This document shows, in pieces, positions 26,568 to 34,973 of a DNA stretch of 64,000 nt (positions are counted from its first letter, which is position 1; each line of letters opens with the position of its first letter). A model generated the notes under the pieces. The model saw nothing but the letters and a program-made list of their open reading frames with translations. It made no database searches and had not been told where the DNA came from. Source of the stretch: Verrucomicrobium sp. GAS474 (GTDB lineage: Bacteria; Verrucomicrobiota; Verrucomicrobiia; Methylacidiphilales; GAS474); NCBI RefSeq assembly GCF_900105685.1, contig NZ_LT629781.1, forward strand, positions 372,001-436,000. The letters run 5' to 3'. A program made the translations under genes and the position numbers.

Positions 26568-27797
26568 ATGAAAGCCTTCCTGGAAAACCTCGAGCAGTTC
26601 GCCATCGACGTCATCCTGGAACGTCGCCACGGGCGCGCCGCCGTCGCCCTCCGCGTCCTCCTCCGCGCCCTCGCCTACCTCTACGAGGGGATCGTCGTCC
26701 TCCGGCTCCGCTTCTTCGAGTGGCGCTTCTCCCGCGTCCACGCCCTCGGCTGCCAGGTCATCAGCGTCGGGAACCTCACCGTCGGCGGCACGGGGAAGAC
26801 CCCCATCGTCGAGAAGCTCGCCCGCCGCCTCACCGACGGGGGCCGCCGCGTCGCCATCCTCAGCCGCGGGTACAAGAGCACCCCCCTCCCCTTCCTCCAG
26901 CGGGTGAAGAACCGCCTCCGGGGCCGCGACAACGCCAGCCCGCCCCGCGTCGTCTCCGACGGCAGCCGCCTCCTCCTCGGCTCCGACCTCGCCGGGGACG
27001 AGCCCTACATGCTGGCGAAGAACCTCCGCAACGTCGTCGTCCTCGTCGACCGGGACCGGGTGAAGAGCGGCCTCCACGCCATCCGCCACTTCGGCGCCGA
27101 CGTCCTCCTTCTCGACGACGGCTTCCAATACCTCCCGCTGAAGGAACGCTTCGACGTCGTCCTCGTCGACCGGGAGGCCCCCTACGGCGGCGCGAGCGGG
27201 AGCGCGGGGAACCTCCTCCCGCGCGGCATGCTCCGGGAGCCCCACCGCCACCTGAAGCGGGCGAACCTCCTCGTCATCACGAAGTGCGACGGCTCCGACC
27301 TCGCCCCGCTGAAGGCCGACCTCCGCCGCCACAACCGCCACGCCCCCTTCGTCGAGTGCTCCCACGCCCCCCGCTACCTGGAGGACCTCCGCACCGGGGA
27401 GCGCGTCCCCCTCTCCCTCCTGAAGGGCCAGCGCGTCGGGGCCGTCTCCGGCATCGCGCGGCCGGAGAGCTTCGAGGGCGGCCTCCGCGCCTTGGGAGCC
27501 GAGATCTGCTACAGCCGGAGCTTCGCCGACCACCACCGCTACGCCGGTCCCGAGATCCTCAACGCCCTCGCCCGCAGCAAGGCCCGCAACGCCCGCTTCG
27601 TCGTCACCACGGAGAAAGACGCCGTCCGCTTCCCCGAGATCCCCCTCGGCGACTTCTCCCTCCCCATCTACTTCCTCCGCGTCGAGATCGAGCTCCTGCA
27701 GGGCGGCGAAGTCCTCGACGCCCTCGTCGACCGCCTCTGCGCCACGACCGTCCCCCCGGCGAAGACCGCTCACGCGCCCGCCGTCGCCCACGCATGA
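26568..27797 (+). CDS. lpxK: Tetraacyldisaccharide 4'-kinase LpxK
   Basis: This 409-residue inner-membrane enzyme phosphorylates the 4' position of the lipid A disaccharide, the last step to lipid IVA. The ATP-binding loop is [12 protein letters not shown] at residues 68-79 (GGTGKT), followed by SRGYKS and a downstream DDGFQYLPL segment that contains the conserved Asp-Asp-Gly-Phe-Gln. The N-terminal helix ([20 protein letters not shown]) anchors it in the membrane. It is longer than E. coli LpxK (328), mainly through an insert around residues 100-125 and the C-terminal part. The four-base overlap (ATGA) with the heptosyltransferase downstream shows an operon. Confidence 0.94.
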   Translation: MKAFLENLEQFAIDVILERRHGRAAVALRVLLRALAYLYEGIVVLRLRFFEWRFSRVHALGCQVISVGNLTVGGTGKTPIVEKLARRLTDGGRRVAILSRGYKSTPLPFLQRVKNRLRGRDNASPPRVVSDGSRLLLGSDLAGDEPYMLAKNLRNVVVLVDRDRVKSGLHAIRHFGADVLLLDDGFQYLPLKERFDVVLVDREAPYGGASGSAGNLLPRGMLREPHRHLKRANLLVITKCDGSDLAPLKADLRRHNRHAPFVECSHAPRYLEDLRTGERVPLSLLKGQRVGAVSGIARPESFEGGLRALGAEICYSRSFADHHRYAGPEILNALARSKARNARFVVTTEKDAVRFPEIPLGDFSLPIYFLRVEIELLQGGEVLDALVDRLCATTVPPAKTAHAPAVAHA

Positions 27798-28837
27798 AAA
27801 CGCAGTCCGCTCCCGCCCGCCTCCTCCTGCGGACGCCGAACTGGCTCGGCGACGGCGTCATGGCCTTCCCCGCCGTCGCCCTCCTGCGACGCTCCCTTCC
27901 GGAGGCGAAGCTCGTCGCCGCCACCCCCGCCCACCTCGCCCCGCTCTGGGCCGCCTTCCCCGGCATCGACGAAGTCATCCCCCTGCCCAGGCCCCGCAGC
28001 TACGCCGCCACCGTCCCCCTCCTCCGCCAGGCGCGGTGCGACGCCGCCCTCCTCTTCCCCAACTCCCCCCGCACCGCCGTCGAGGCCCGCCTCGCCGGGA
28101 TCGGCCCCGTCTCCGGCTTCGGCGATTGGGGCGATCCCCTCCGCCGCCTCGCCCTCCACCGCGCCCTGCCCCGCCGGGAGTTCGACCATTCGCGGCTCCA
28201 CCAGAAATGGGATTGGCTCCGCCTCGTTTCGTCTTATCTCGCCACCTTCCTCGATCTCCCGCCCGGGGCGGAAGAGGAGGCCGCCGCCGCTCCCCTGCCG
28301 AAGCTGAACGTCCCCGAAAGCGCCTTCCCCGCCCCCGGCCTCCTCCTCTGCCCCGGGGCCGCCTACGGCCCCGCGAAGCGGTGGCCCGCCGAACGCTTCG
28401 CCGAGGTTGGCCGCCTTCTCCTCGAGCGCCATCCCGGCCTCGCCCCCGCCATCGTCATGGGCGCGGGCGGCGACGCCCCCGCCGCCGCCGTCGTCGCCGC
28501 CGCCCTTCCCGGCGCGATCGACCGCACGGGCCACACCCCCCTGGCCGACTTCCTCGCCGCCGTCGCCGGGGCCCGCCTCGTCGTCACCAACGACAGCGGC
28601 GCGATGCACCTCGCCGCCGCCCTCGGCACCCCCGGCATCGCCCTCTTCGGCTCGACCGAGCCCGCCCTCACCGGCCCCGTCACCGACCGGGTCCGCGTCC
28701 TCCGCGCCCACGTCCCGTGCAGCCCCTGCTTCCTGCGCACCTGCCCCATCGACTTCCCCTGCATGACCCGCCTCGAAGTCCCCGCCGTCGTCGCGGCCTG
28801 CGAGGACCTCCTCTCCCCCACTCCCTCCTCCCCATGA
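27794..28837 (+). CDS. waaF: ADP-heptose:LPS heptosyltransferase II-like
   Basis: This is a 347-residue GT9 enzyme that would add a heptose to the LPS inner core. It begins LLLRTPNWLGDGVMAFPAVALLRR; the TPNWLGDGVMA form of the N-terminal motif is characteristic of WaaF (RfaF). The donor site (PGAAYGPAKRWPAERFAEVG) and the signature VVTNDSGAMHLAAALGTPGIALFGS are intact. C-terminal cysteines in CSPCFLRTCPIDFPC are also typical of the WaaF group. The start overlaps the lpxK stop by four bases and its own stop overlaps the murJ start, so lpxK-waaF-murJ are translationally coupled. Assignment as WaaF rather than another GT9 is by motif resemblance. Confidence 0.88.
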   Translation: MKTQSAPARLLLRTPNWLGDGVMAFPAVALLRRSLPEAKLVAATPAHLAPLWAAFPGIDEVIPLPRPRSYAATVPLLRQARCDAALLFPNSPRTAVEARLAGIGPVSGFGDWGDPLRRLALHRALPRREFDHSRLHQKWDWLRLVSSYLATFLDLPPGAEEEAAAAPLPKLNVPESAFPAPGLLLCPGAAYGPAKRWPAERFAEVGRLLLERHPGLAPAIVMGAGGDAPAAAVVAAALPGAIDRTGHTPLADFLAAVAGARLVVTNDSGAMHLAAALGTPGIALFGSTEPALTGPVTDRVRVLRAHVPCSPCFLRTCPIDFPCMTRLEVPAVVAACEDLLSPTPSSP

Positions 28838-30507
28838 GCGACGCCCCTCCCCCTCCTCCGACCCCGCCCCCGGGCTACCAGCCGACCGGCACCCGCCGCG
28901 CCGCCGGGATCGTCGGCCTCGCCGTCATCGTCTCCCGCTTCTTCGGCGTCATCCGGGAACAGATCTTCGCTGCGATGTTCGGCGGCGGGAAACTCCTCGA
29001 CGCCTACCTCGCCGCCTTCCAGATCCCGAACCTCCTCCGCGACCTCTTCGCCGAGGGCGCCCTCTCCACCGCCTTCACCACCCTCTTCACCCGGACGTGG
29101 GAAAAGGAGGGGCCGCCCCCCGCCTGGCTCCTCGCCAACCTCATCTTCAGCGCCGCCCTCTTCTTCCTCGGCGGCATCTGCCTCCTCGGCATCATCGACG
29201 CCCCCCTCATCGTCGAGATGACCAGCCACGGCTTCCACGCCGTCCCCGGGAAATTCGAGCTCACCGTCAACCTCACCCGCCTCCTCTTCCCCTTCATCCT
29301 CTTCGTCTCCCTCGCCTCCGTCGCCATGGGGATGCTCAACGCCCGCTTCGTCTTCGGCCTCCCCGCCTCGGCCTCCACCGTCTTCAACATCGTCTCCGTC
29401 GCCGGGGGCATCGCCGGGGCCTACGCCTGCGATCCCGTCGCCCGGGAAAACTGGGCCCATCCCCACTTCAGCGAGCGCGCCCTCTACGGCCTCTGCCTCG
29501 GCGTCCTCCTCGGCGGCTTCGCCCAGCTCGCCATCCAAATCCCCGGCCTCGTCAAGATCGGCTACCGCTTCAAGTGGACCCTGAACCCCGGCCACCCCCG
29601 CCTCCGCGAGGTCTGGTCCCTCATGTGGCCGAGCGTCATCGCCGGGGCGGCGGTCCAGATCAACGTCCTCGTCAACGGCCAGTTCGCCTCCCAGATCGAC
29701 GGCGGCCGCTCCTGGCTGAACTGCGCCTTCCGCCTCATGCAGTTCCCCATCGGCGTCTTCGGCGTCTCCCTCGCCACCGCCACCCTCCCCGCCATCAGCC
29801 GCGCCTTCGCGCGGGACGACATGGCGGGCTTCGGCCAGACCGCGCGGAATTCCCTCCGCCTCGCCTTCTTCCTCACCATCCCCTCCGCCGTCGGCCTCGC
29901 CGTCCTCGCCGAGCCGATCATCCGCCTCATCTACCAGCACCTCCACTTCACCGCGCGGGACACCGCCCAGACCGCCGCCGCCCTCCAGGCCTACTCCATC
30001 GGCCTCTCCGGCTACGCCGCCATCAAGATCCTCGTCCCCTGCTTCTACGCCCTCGGCGAGCGGACCATGCCCCTCCGCGTCAGCCTCATCGGCATCGGCG
30101 CGAACCTCGTCCTGAACCTCGCCGCCATCAAGATCCTCCACTTCGGCCACGCCGGGCTCGCCCTCACCACCTCGTGCGTCGCCCTCCTCAACTTCGGCCA
30201 GCTCTTCCTCGCCCTGCGGAAGCGGATCGACATCGGCCCCGCCGTCGAGTGGACCGGCTTCCTCCTCCGCGTCCTCGCCGCCGCCGCCCTCTGCGGCCTC
30301 GGCGCGTGGGCCGCGGAACACTTCACCGCCGGGTGGCAGAACGAGCCTCTCGGGAAACTCGATACCGTCTGGCGCGGCGCCTTCTGCCTCTTCCTCGCCC
30401 TCTCCACCGGCGTCACCGCCTACGGCCTCGGCAGCATCCTCTTCGGCCTCCACGAATTCCACGAAGCCGCCGCCCTCATCAAGCGGAAGCTGAAGAGGAA
30501 GAAGTAG
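28834..30507 (+). CDS. murJ: Lipid II flippase MurJ
   Basis: This is a 557-residue MOP-superfamily protein with about 14 transmembrane helices that moves lipid II across the inner membrane for peptidoglycan synthesis. Early signature residues are present: VSRFFGVIREQIFAAMFGGG and AFQIPNLLRDLFAEGALSTAF, the latter containing the cavity-lining R-D and E-G-A pattern of MurJ. It has an N-terminal Pro-rich extension of about 20 residues and a C-terminal Lys/Arg tail (LIKRKLKRKK). It overlaps waaF by four bases (ATGA), which places lipid A, core and peptidoglycan export functions in one operon. Confidence 0.94.
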   Translation: MSDAPPPPPTPPPGYQPTGTRRAAGIVGLAVIVSRFFGVIREQIFAAMFGGGKLLDAYLAAFQIPNLLRDLFAEGALSTAFTTLFTRTWEKEGPPPAWLLANLIFSAALFFLGGICLLGIIDAPLIVEMTSHGFHAVPGKFELTVNLTRLLFPFILFVSLASVAMGMLNARFVFGLPASASTVFNIVSVAGGIAGAYACDPVARENWAHPHFSERALYGLCLGVLLGGFAQLAIQIPGLVKIGYRFKWTLNPGHPRLREVWSLMWPSVIAGAAVQINVLVNGQFASQIDGGRSWLNCAFRLMQFPIGVFGVSLATATLPAISRAFARDDMAGFGQTARNSLRLAFFLTIPSAVGLAVLAEPIIRLIYQHLHFTARDTAQTAAALQAYSIGLSGYAAIKILVPCFYALGERTMPLRVSLIGIGANLVLNLAAIKILHFGHAGLALTTSCVALLNFGQLFLALRKRIDIGPAVEWTGFLLRVLAAAALCGLGAWAAEHFTAGWQNEPLGKLDTVWRGAFCLFLALSTGVTAYGLGSILFGLHEFHEAAALIKRKLKRKK

Positions 30508-30538
30508 GCGGAGTGTGCTAACGTTCCCAAGGCCCCCC

Positions 30539-31675
30539 ATGATCGTCCGCACCCTCCTCCTTCTCCTCATGACCTCCCTGATTTCCGCATCGGTCCCCGC
30601 CGCCTCGCTCCCCTTCTACGTCGGCACCTACACCACCCCGCCCTCCGGGCACGGCCAGGGGATCTACCGCGGCACCCTCGACACCGAGACCGGGGCGCTC
30701 ACCGCTCCCGTCCTCGCCGCCGAAGCGGCCAATCCCTCCTGGCTCGTCCTCTCCGGCGACGGGCGGCGGCTCTACGCCGCGCTCGAGGCGAAGGGGGGCA
30801 TCGCCTCCTTCTGGGTCGGCGGGAACGAGGAAGGCGGCCTCCTCCACTTCATCCAGGCCGTCCCCGAGCCGGCGGGCAACCCCTGCCACCTCGCCATCGA
30901 CGATGCCGACCGCTTCCTCCTCGCCGCCTCCTACGGCAGCGGCGTCCTCACCGTCCTCGACACCCTCGGGGAAGCCCCCGCCCAGCCCCTCGCCCCCGTC
31001 TCCACCTTCCCCTTCACCGGCACCGGCCCCGACGCCGGGCGGCAGAAATCGTCCCACGCCCATTCGGTCTACCTCGACCGCTCCAACCGCTTCGCCTACG
31101 CCTGCGACCTCGGCGGCGACGACGTCGGCCTCTTCGCCTTCGACGCGAAGACCGGCGCCCTCACCCCGCACCTCCCCTTCGCGAAAGTCCCCCCCGGCAG
31201 CGGCCCCCGCCACCTCGCCTTCTCCAAAGACCAGCACTTCGTCTACGTCAACGGCGAGATGAAGATGAACGTCACCGCCTTCTCCCGCGACCCCGCCACC
31301 GGCGCGTTGAACCCGATCCAGACTGTCGACATGGACCCTCCCGCCGTCGTCGAGACCAAGGCCGTCGCCGGCTCCGCCGAGATCCTCGCCCACCCCTCGG
31401 GAAAATGGCTCTACGTCTCGAACCGCGGCTGGGAGACCCTCGCCCTCTTCCACATCGGAACCGACGGCAAGCTCGAAGCCATGGGCAACATCCCCCTCGA
31501 CGTCAAAGGCCCCCGCGGCATGGCCATCGACCCCTCCGGCCGCTGGCTCCTCGTCGCCGGCCAATACGACGACTCCCTCAGCGTCTTCAAGATCGACCCG
31601 GAGACGGGAGCCGTGACTCCCACCGGCCAACGGCAAAGCGTCGGATCCCCGGTGGCGTTGGTTTTTGCCCCGTAA
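30539..31675 (+). CDS. Secreted YbhE-type lactonase (seven-bladed propeller)
   Basis: This is a 378-residue beta-propeller of the 6-phosphogluconolactonase YbhE/Pgl family. The ATG at 30539 gives a signal peptide (MIVRTLLLLLMTSLISASV, A-S cleavage) that the upstream GTG (30515) would obscure. Blade motifs such as FYVGTYTTPPSGHGQGIYRG, NPCHLAIDDADRFLLAASYG and SSHAHSVYLDRSNRFAYACD are typical, with the HXHX and D residues of the active site recognisable. Cytosolic YbhE works in the pentose phosphate pathway, but an exported version may act on other sugar lactones. It follows murJ by 31 bases and could be a last operon gene. Confidence 0.86.
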   Translation: MIVRTLLLLLMTSLISASVPAASLPFYVGTYTTPPSGHGQGIYRGTLDTETGALTAPVLAAEAANPSWLVLSGDGRRLYAALEAKGGIASFWVGGNEEGGLLHFIQAVPEPAGNPCHLAIDDADRFLLAASYGSGVLTVLDTLGEAPAQPLAPVSTFPFTGTGPDAGRQKSSHAHSVYLDRSNRFAYACDLGGDDVGLFAFDAKTGALTPHLPFAKVPPGSGPRHLAFSKDQHFVYVNGEMKMNVTAFSRDPATGALNPIQTVDMDPPAVVETKAVAGSAEILAHPSGKWLYVSNRGWETLALFHIGTDGKLEAMGNIPLDVKGPRGMAIDPSGRWLLVAGQYDDSLSVFKIDPETGAVTPTGQRQSVGSPVALVFAP

Positions 31676-31772
31676 GGGAGCCCCAGCCCCCATGAGAGAG
31701 GCGTAGCGAACGCACTCCAAGGCCCCTGTCAAAGCTCGCCAGGTCGACCCCTTTGTGGCTCACTGTGTGCCG

Positions 31773-32506
31773 ATGAAGAAAGCCGGTGCTTCAACCCGAG
31801 AGAGGGCGCAGGAGCGGCGTTGGGACCGGAAATCCCTGGGCGTGACCGGCATGATCGTCATCGTCCTTGCCCTCCTCGTCGATCTCCTCGGCATTTTCGA
31901 GTTTCAGGGAACGGCGGGAGCTTGGATTTGGGATGCCGGGTTGTCCGTTCTGGTACTCGTCGGCCTGAGTCGGTTTACGAACGGCAGAGTGGAACGGATG
32001 GAAGGGCTCCATTCCGAAGAACTCAGAGCCAACCAAGGCGCAGCCGGTGAAGAGCTCGTAGGCTCATTGCTAGACGCTCTACCCAAAGAGGAATGGCGCG
32101 TCCTGCATGACGTCAAAAGCAAGTTCGGAAACATCGATCACATCGTATTGCATCGACGAGGACATCTCTTCCTCATCGAGACCAAGTCCCACAAACAAAG
32201 GTAACCGTCGAGCAGGGAGAATTGCGAGGCGATGGCAGGGAGTTCGAGAAGAACTTCGTCAGCCAAGCCCTCCAAAACACCTACTGGCTTAGGGAGACGA
32301 TTGAGGAAGTCGCCGCCGAGGAAACCTGGATCCATCCCCTCGTCGTCTTCACCGACGCCTTTGTTCCCTACCTCGAGCCGATCAAAGGCGTTCGCGTGAT
32401 GAACAAACGCTTTCTCATCGAGACGCTGACGAAGCGGGCGAGCGAGCCGGGCTCATCGGTCCTGTGGACCTATGCCGAGTTGCTCCAGAAACGGCTTCAA
32501 GGCTGA
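31773..32506 (+). pseudogene. NERD-domain protein, interrupted by a frameshift
   Basis: Two adjacent frames together encode one protein. The first part (31773-32204) has a transmembrane pair (IVIVLALLVDLLGIFEF, AWIWDAGLSVLVLVGL) and starts a nuclease-related domain: GAAGEELVGSLLDALPK, VKSKFGNIDHIVLHRRG and FLIETKSHK. It hits a stop codon at 32202-32204. The second part (in the -1 frame) continues with VTVEQGEL and EFEKNFVSQALQNTYWL, as expected for NERD. A single missing base in the A-rich run near 32190-32200 would restore HK.xVTVEQGEL. This is either a real decay or a homopolymer sequencing error. Base composition is lower in GC than neighbouring genes, which hints at foreign origin. Confidence 0.75.
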
Positions 32507-32562
32507 ACGGTTGGCCAGAATGCGGAGCATCCCGAATCCCAAAGGCACCTTCCCCGCGCTTC

Positions 32563-33351
32563 CTAGAAGCAGGAGCGGACGCATCCGCCGTCGACCCGCA
32601 GCGCGGCGCCGTTGACGGCGGAGGCGAGGGGGCTGCAGACGAAGCCGACCAGATCGGCGACCTCCTCCGTCGTGGCGAAGCGTTTGATCAGGGAACTCGG
32701 ACGGACGTTCGTGAAGAACTCCTTCTCGAAGACGTCGAACGGCTTGCCGCCGCTCAGTTCCTTGACGAATTCCTCGACGCCCGCGGAGCGGGTCGGCCCC
32801 GGCAGGACGGAGTTCACGGTGACGCCCGTTCCGGCGCAGTCCTCGGCGAGGCCGCGCGAGAGGGCGAGCTGGGCCGTCTTCGTCATGCCGTAGTGGATCA
32901 TCTCGACGGGGATCTGGATGGCGCTCTCGCTGCTGATGAAGATGACGCGGCCCCAGTTTTTCTTCTTCATCGCGGGCAGGTAGGAACGGCTGAGGCGGAC
33001 GCCGCTGAGGACGTTGACCTCGAAGAACCGCCGCCAATCGTCGTCGGGGATTTCCTCGAACGGCTTCGGCTCGAAGATGCCGAGGTTGTTCACGAGGATG
33101 TCGACCTCGGGGAAGAGGCGGAGGAGTTCCCCGGTCGCCTTCTCCGTGGAGAGATCGCCCGCGAAGCCTTCGACCTTGGCCTCGGGCGTCGCCTTCCGGA
33201 TCTGCTCGAGGGCGGAGGCGACGGCCTGCTCGGTCCGCCCGTTCACGATGACCCGCGCGCCTTCCGCCGCGAGGCGGGCGGCGATGGCGTGGCCGATCCC
33301 TTTGGTGGAGCCCGAGACGAGTGCAGTCTTTCCGGTGAATTGCAAATTCAT
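32563..33351 (-). CDS. Short-chain dehydrogenase/reductase
   Basis: This is a 262-residue classical SDR. The cofactor motif is SGSTKGIGHAIAARLAA (T/S-G-x3-G-x-G), the NNLG segment (ILVNNLGIF) is present, and the active site has Ser in FISSES and the Y-x3-K pair in HYGMTKTAQLAL. The basic residue in NGRTEQ after the second strand suggests NADP(H). A similar protein is common as an oxidoreductase of unknown substrate in Proteobacteria and Verrucomicrobia. The ATG at 33351 is chosen; a longer frame upstream has no support. Start region: the SDR is divergent from the exported gene at 33461. Confidence 0.9.
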   Translation of the reverse strand: MNLQFTGKTALVSGSTKGIGHAIAARLAAEGARVIVNGRTEQAVASALEQIRKATPEAKVEGFAGDLSTEKATGELLRLFPEVDILVNNLGIFEPKPFEEIPDDDWRRFFEVNVLSGVRLSRSYLPAMKKKNWGRVIFISSESAIQIPVEMIHYGMTKTAQLALSRGLAEDCAGTGVTVNSVLPGPTRSAGVEEFVKELSGGKPFDVFEKEFFTNVRPSSLIKRFATTEEVADLVGFVCSPLASAVNGAALRVDGGCVRSCF

Positions 33352-33460
33352 GACCGCAAGATAGCAGAATACGTCCCCGAGTCCACTTTGGCGCGGCCCC
33401 TCTCCATCGGCGTCGACAATATCGCCCATTTCCGGTACCGTAGGGGGAACCAACCACCCC

Positions 33461-34210
33461 ATGAAAGTCCTCCACGTCCTCGCGTTCGCCTTCTTGTGCG
33501 TCGGCTTCATCGGCAAGGCCGAGGCCCAGGATGACCCCCTGGCGCAAGTCAACGCGGTGCTCCAACTGGCGAGCCGCGTGGCGCTCGTGATCCCGGCCCG
33601 CCCCGGGCTCTTCCTCCTGAGTAAGGCGGTCTTGCCCGTCGGCAAGGACGTCACCATCGTCGAGCGGGCCGGGCAGCAGGAGTTCGCCGTCGTTTACGGT
33701 GCCGACGGCAAGGCGACCGCCGTCCTCCTCCCCCTCACCACGGAGAAGTTCCAGGTCCTCGTCGAGCCCGCTTCCCTCGCCGCCTACGACGGAAAGCTGA
33801 AGGCCCTCCAGGCCCCGCCCGCCGCCCTCCCTGCGGCTGGGGCCACCCCCCCGGCTCCTCCCGCCGCCTCCCCTTCCGTTGCCTCCGCCGCCCCCGCCGG
33901 CACCGGCAGCGACGCCACTGCCGTCGCGAAGAAGGGCCGCGCGGCCTGGGGCATCAAGCTTGGCATGACGAAGGACCAGGTGCAGGCCCTGAAGGGCGAT
34001 CCCGACTCGTCGAGCGACGAGCTGTGGACCTACCAGCCCCTGAGCCCCGTCGGCGACCTCAGCTCCGAGGCCATGAGCAGCGCGGCGTCCCACCTCACCT
34101 TCGGGACCGTCTTCGCGAACGACGCCGCCGCCAAGGTCGCCACCAAGAAGAAGTACGAGATCTATTTCACCCACGACGTCGTCACCAACGTCGTGGTCTC
34201 GTCCTACTGA
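33461..34210 (+). CDS. Exported protein of unknown function with Ala/Pro-rich middle
   Basis: This is a 249-residue protein with a clear signal peptide (MKVLHVLAFAFLCVGFIG, cleavage likely after KAEA-Q). The first mature domain (about 24-115) has alternating strands (VALVIPARPGLFLLS, KDVTIVERAGQQEFAVVYG). An Ala/Pro/Ser linker (about 116-160) joins it to a C-terminal domain (WGIKLGMTKDQVQALKGDP, YEIYFTHDVVTNVVVSSY), whose start resembles a SmpA/OmlA (BamE)-like lipoprotein domain that ends in a Val-rich strand. BamE resemblance is weak. The gene is monocistronic. Confidence 0.7.
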   Translation: MKVLHVLAFAFLCVGFIGKAEAQDDPLAQVNAVLQLASRVALVIPARPGLFLLSKAVLPVGKDVTIVERAGQQEFAVVYGADGKATAVLLPLTTEKFQVLVEPASLAAYDGKLKALQAPPAALPAAGATPPAPPAASPSVASAAPAGTGSDATAVAKKGRAAWGIKLGMTKDQVQALKGDPDSSSDELWTYQPLSPVGDLSSEAMSSAASHLTFGTVFANDAAAKVATKKKYEIYFTHDVVTNVVVSSY

Positions 34211-34225
34211 GCCGCCGGACGAGGG

Positions 34226-34378
34226 TTACTTCGTCCTATCGGACTGGGAGCCGCTCTTGACGAACCATCGGCCCACGAGCAACAGGAGCCCTTGAAGCAA
34301 AGCACGGCCGAAGAGGTGAACGAAGAGAGTCTGGATCACTCCGAGGCCCGTTTGAATCATTCCGAGGAGTTCTCTCAT
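34226..34378 (-). CDS. Small hydrophobic peptide (50 residues)
   Basis: This frame of 50 codons starts at the ATG complementing 34376-34378 with GGGAG about ten bases upstream, a better ribosome site than most genes here have. The product (LFGRALLQGLLLLVGRWFV) contains one long hydrophobic, possibly membrane-spanning helix with flanking Arg and Lys. It lies convergent with the exported gene at 33461-34210. No homologue is recognised. A role as a small membrane or toxin-like peptide is possible but unsupported, and the frame may be a chance ORF. Confidence 0.35.
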   Translation of the reverse strand: MRELLGMIQTGLGVIQTLFVHLFGRALLQGLLLLVGRWFVKSGSQSDRTK

Positions 34379-34776
34379 CGCAGTGGTCTCCCAGGATGAA
34401 CCGGAATGGTTGGCATCCAAGCGGGAAATCCTCCCCAAAGACCAAATCCCGCCCCCCAAGGCGAGGGAGCCCGGCTGCATCCCTTATTTTGCTTACATTG
34501 TCTTTCTTGAATCCCCTATCTTGCAAAGGCGTCCTCTTTGGGATAGAATACTCTCAGGGGGTCGAAGCTTTAATTTGAGGCTTTTTGATTGGGCTGCCGA
34601 TTCTGCCCGGGAAAGGGCATCAACACAGGACATAAAGGGGTTACGCCGCCCTGTCGCCTAAGCGGTGACACAGGGGGCCACAACGTAAGGCTTAGGATAA
34701 TTTGCCCGTTGGCATACATCGTGCTGGAATTATGACGGATCGGCCCTTGTGGCAAAAAGACGTAACAATTGAAGTT
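34379..34776. other. AT-richer non-coding spacer upstream of the repeat-protein gene
   Basis: About 400 bases without a supportable gene. The composition is clearly less GC-rich than the surroundings. An imperfect hairpin occurs near 34655-34675 (GCCCTGTCGCC pairing with GGTGACACAGGG). Short frames exist on both strands but none has a ribosome site or protein-like composition. The region ends at the promoter described at 34777. Confidence 0.5.
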
Positions 34777-34804
34777 TTGACGTACTGGACGAATTTCTTA
34801 GGAT
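34777..34804 (+). promoter_or_regulatory. Sigma70-like promoter for the homing-repeat protein
   Basis: TTGACG (34777-34782) matches the -35 consensus at five of six bases. TAGGAT (34799-34804) resembles a -10 element, with a 16-base spacer. Transcription would begin near 34811, leaving a leader of about 163 bases before the ATG at 34974. The low GC content of the region makes the match more meaningful than it would be elsewhere, but a chance occurrence is not excluded. Confidence 0.5.
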
Positions 34805-34810
34805 TGAGTT

Positions 34811-34973
34811 TATAAGGTTAGCACGTTTTCAGTCTTTCGATCGATACGAAAGGGGTCTCTCTGGAGGGGATTCGCGAAAGAGCAGCAAAAGGAAAACAAC
34901 CTGAATTGATTAGTTAGAGAACAAAAACAGACCAGACCGCAACTGCCGATCACAAAACCGGATACCTACTACT
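34811..34973 (+). promoter_or_regulatory. Long 5' leader with hairpin
   Basis: The region between the predicted start of transcription and the ATG at 34974 holds a perfect stem, CTTTCG-ATCGATA-CGAAAG (34834-34852), and a purine-rich stretch near 34905-34935. No Shine-Dalgarno sequence precedes the ATG (TACCTACTACT). The leader could control translation, for example by an RNA structure, but nothing matches a known riboswitch. Confidence 0.4.

Noticed and set aside
32180-32222. Programmed -1 frameshift in the NERD gene
   Set aside because: No canonical X-XXY-YYZ slippery site and no clear downstream stem or pseudoknot, so a one-base loss is simpler.
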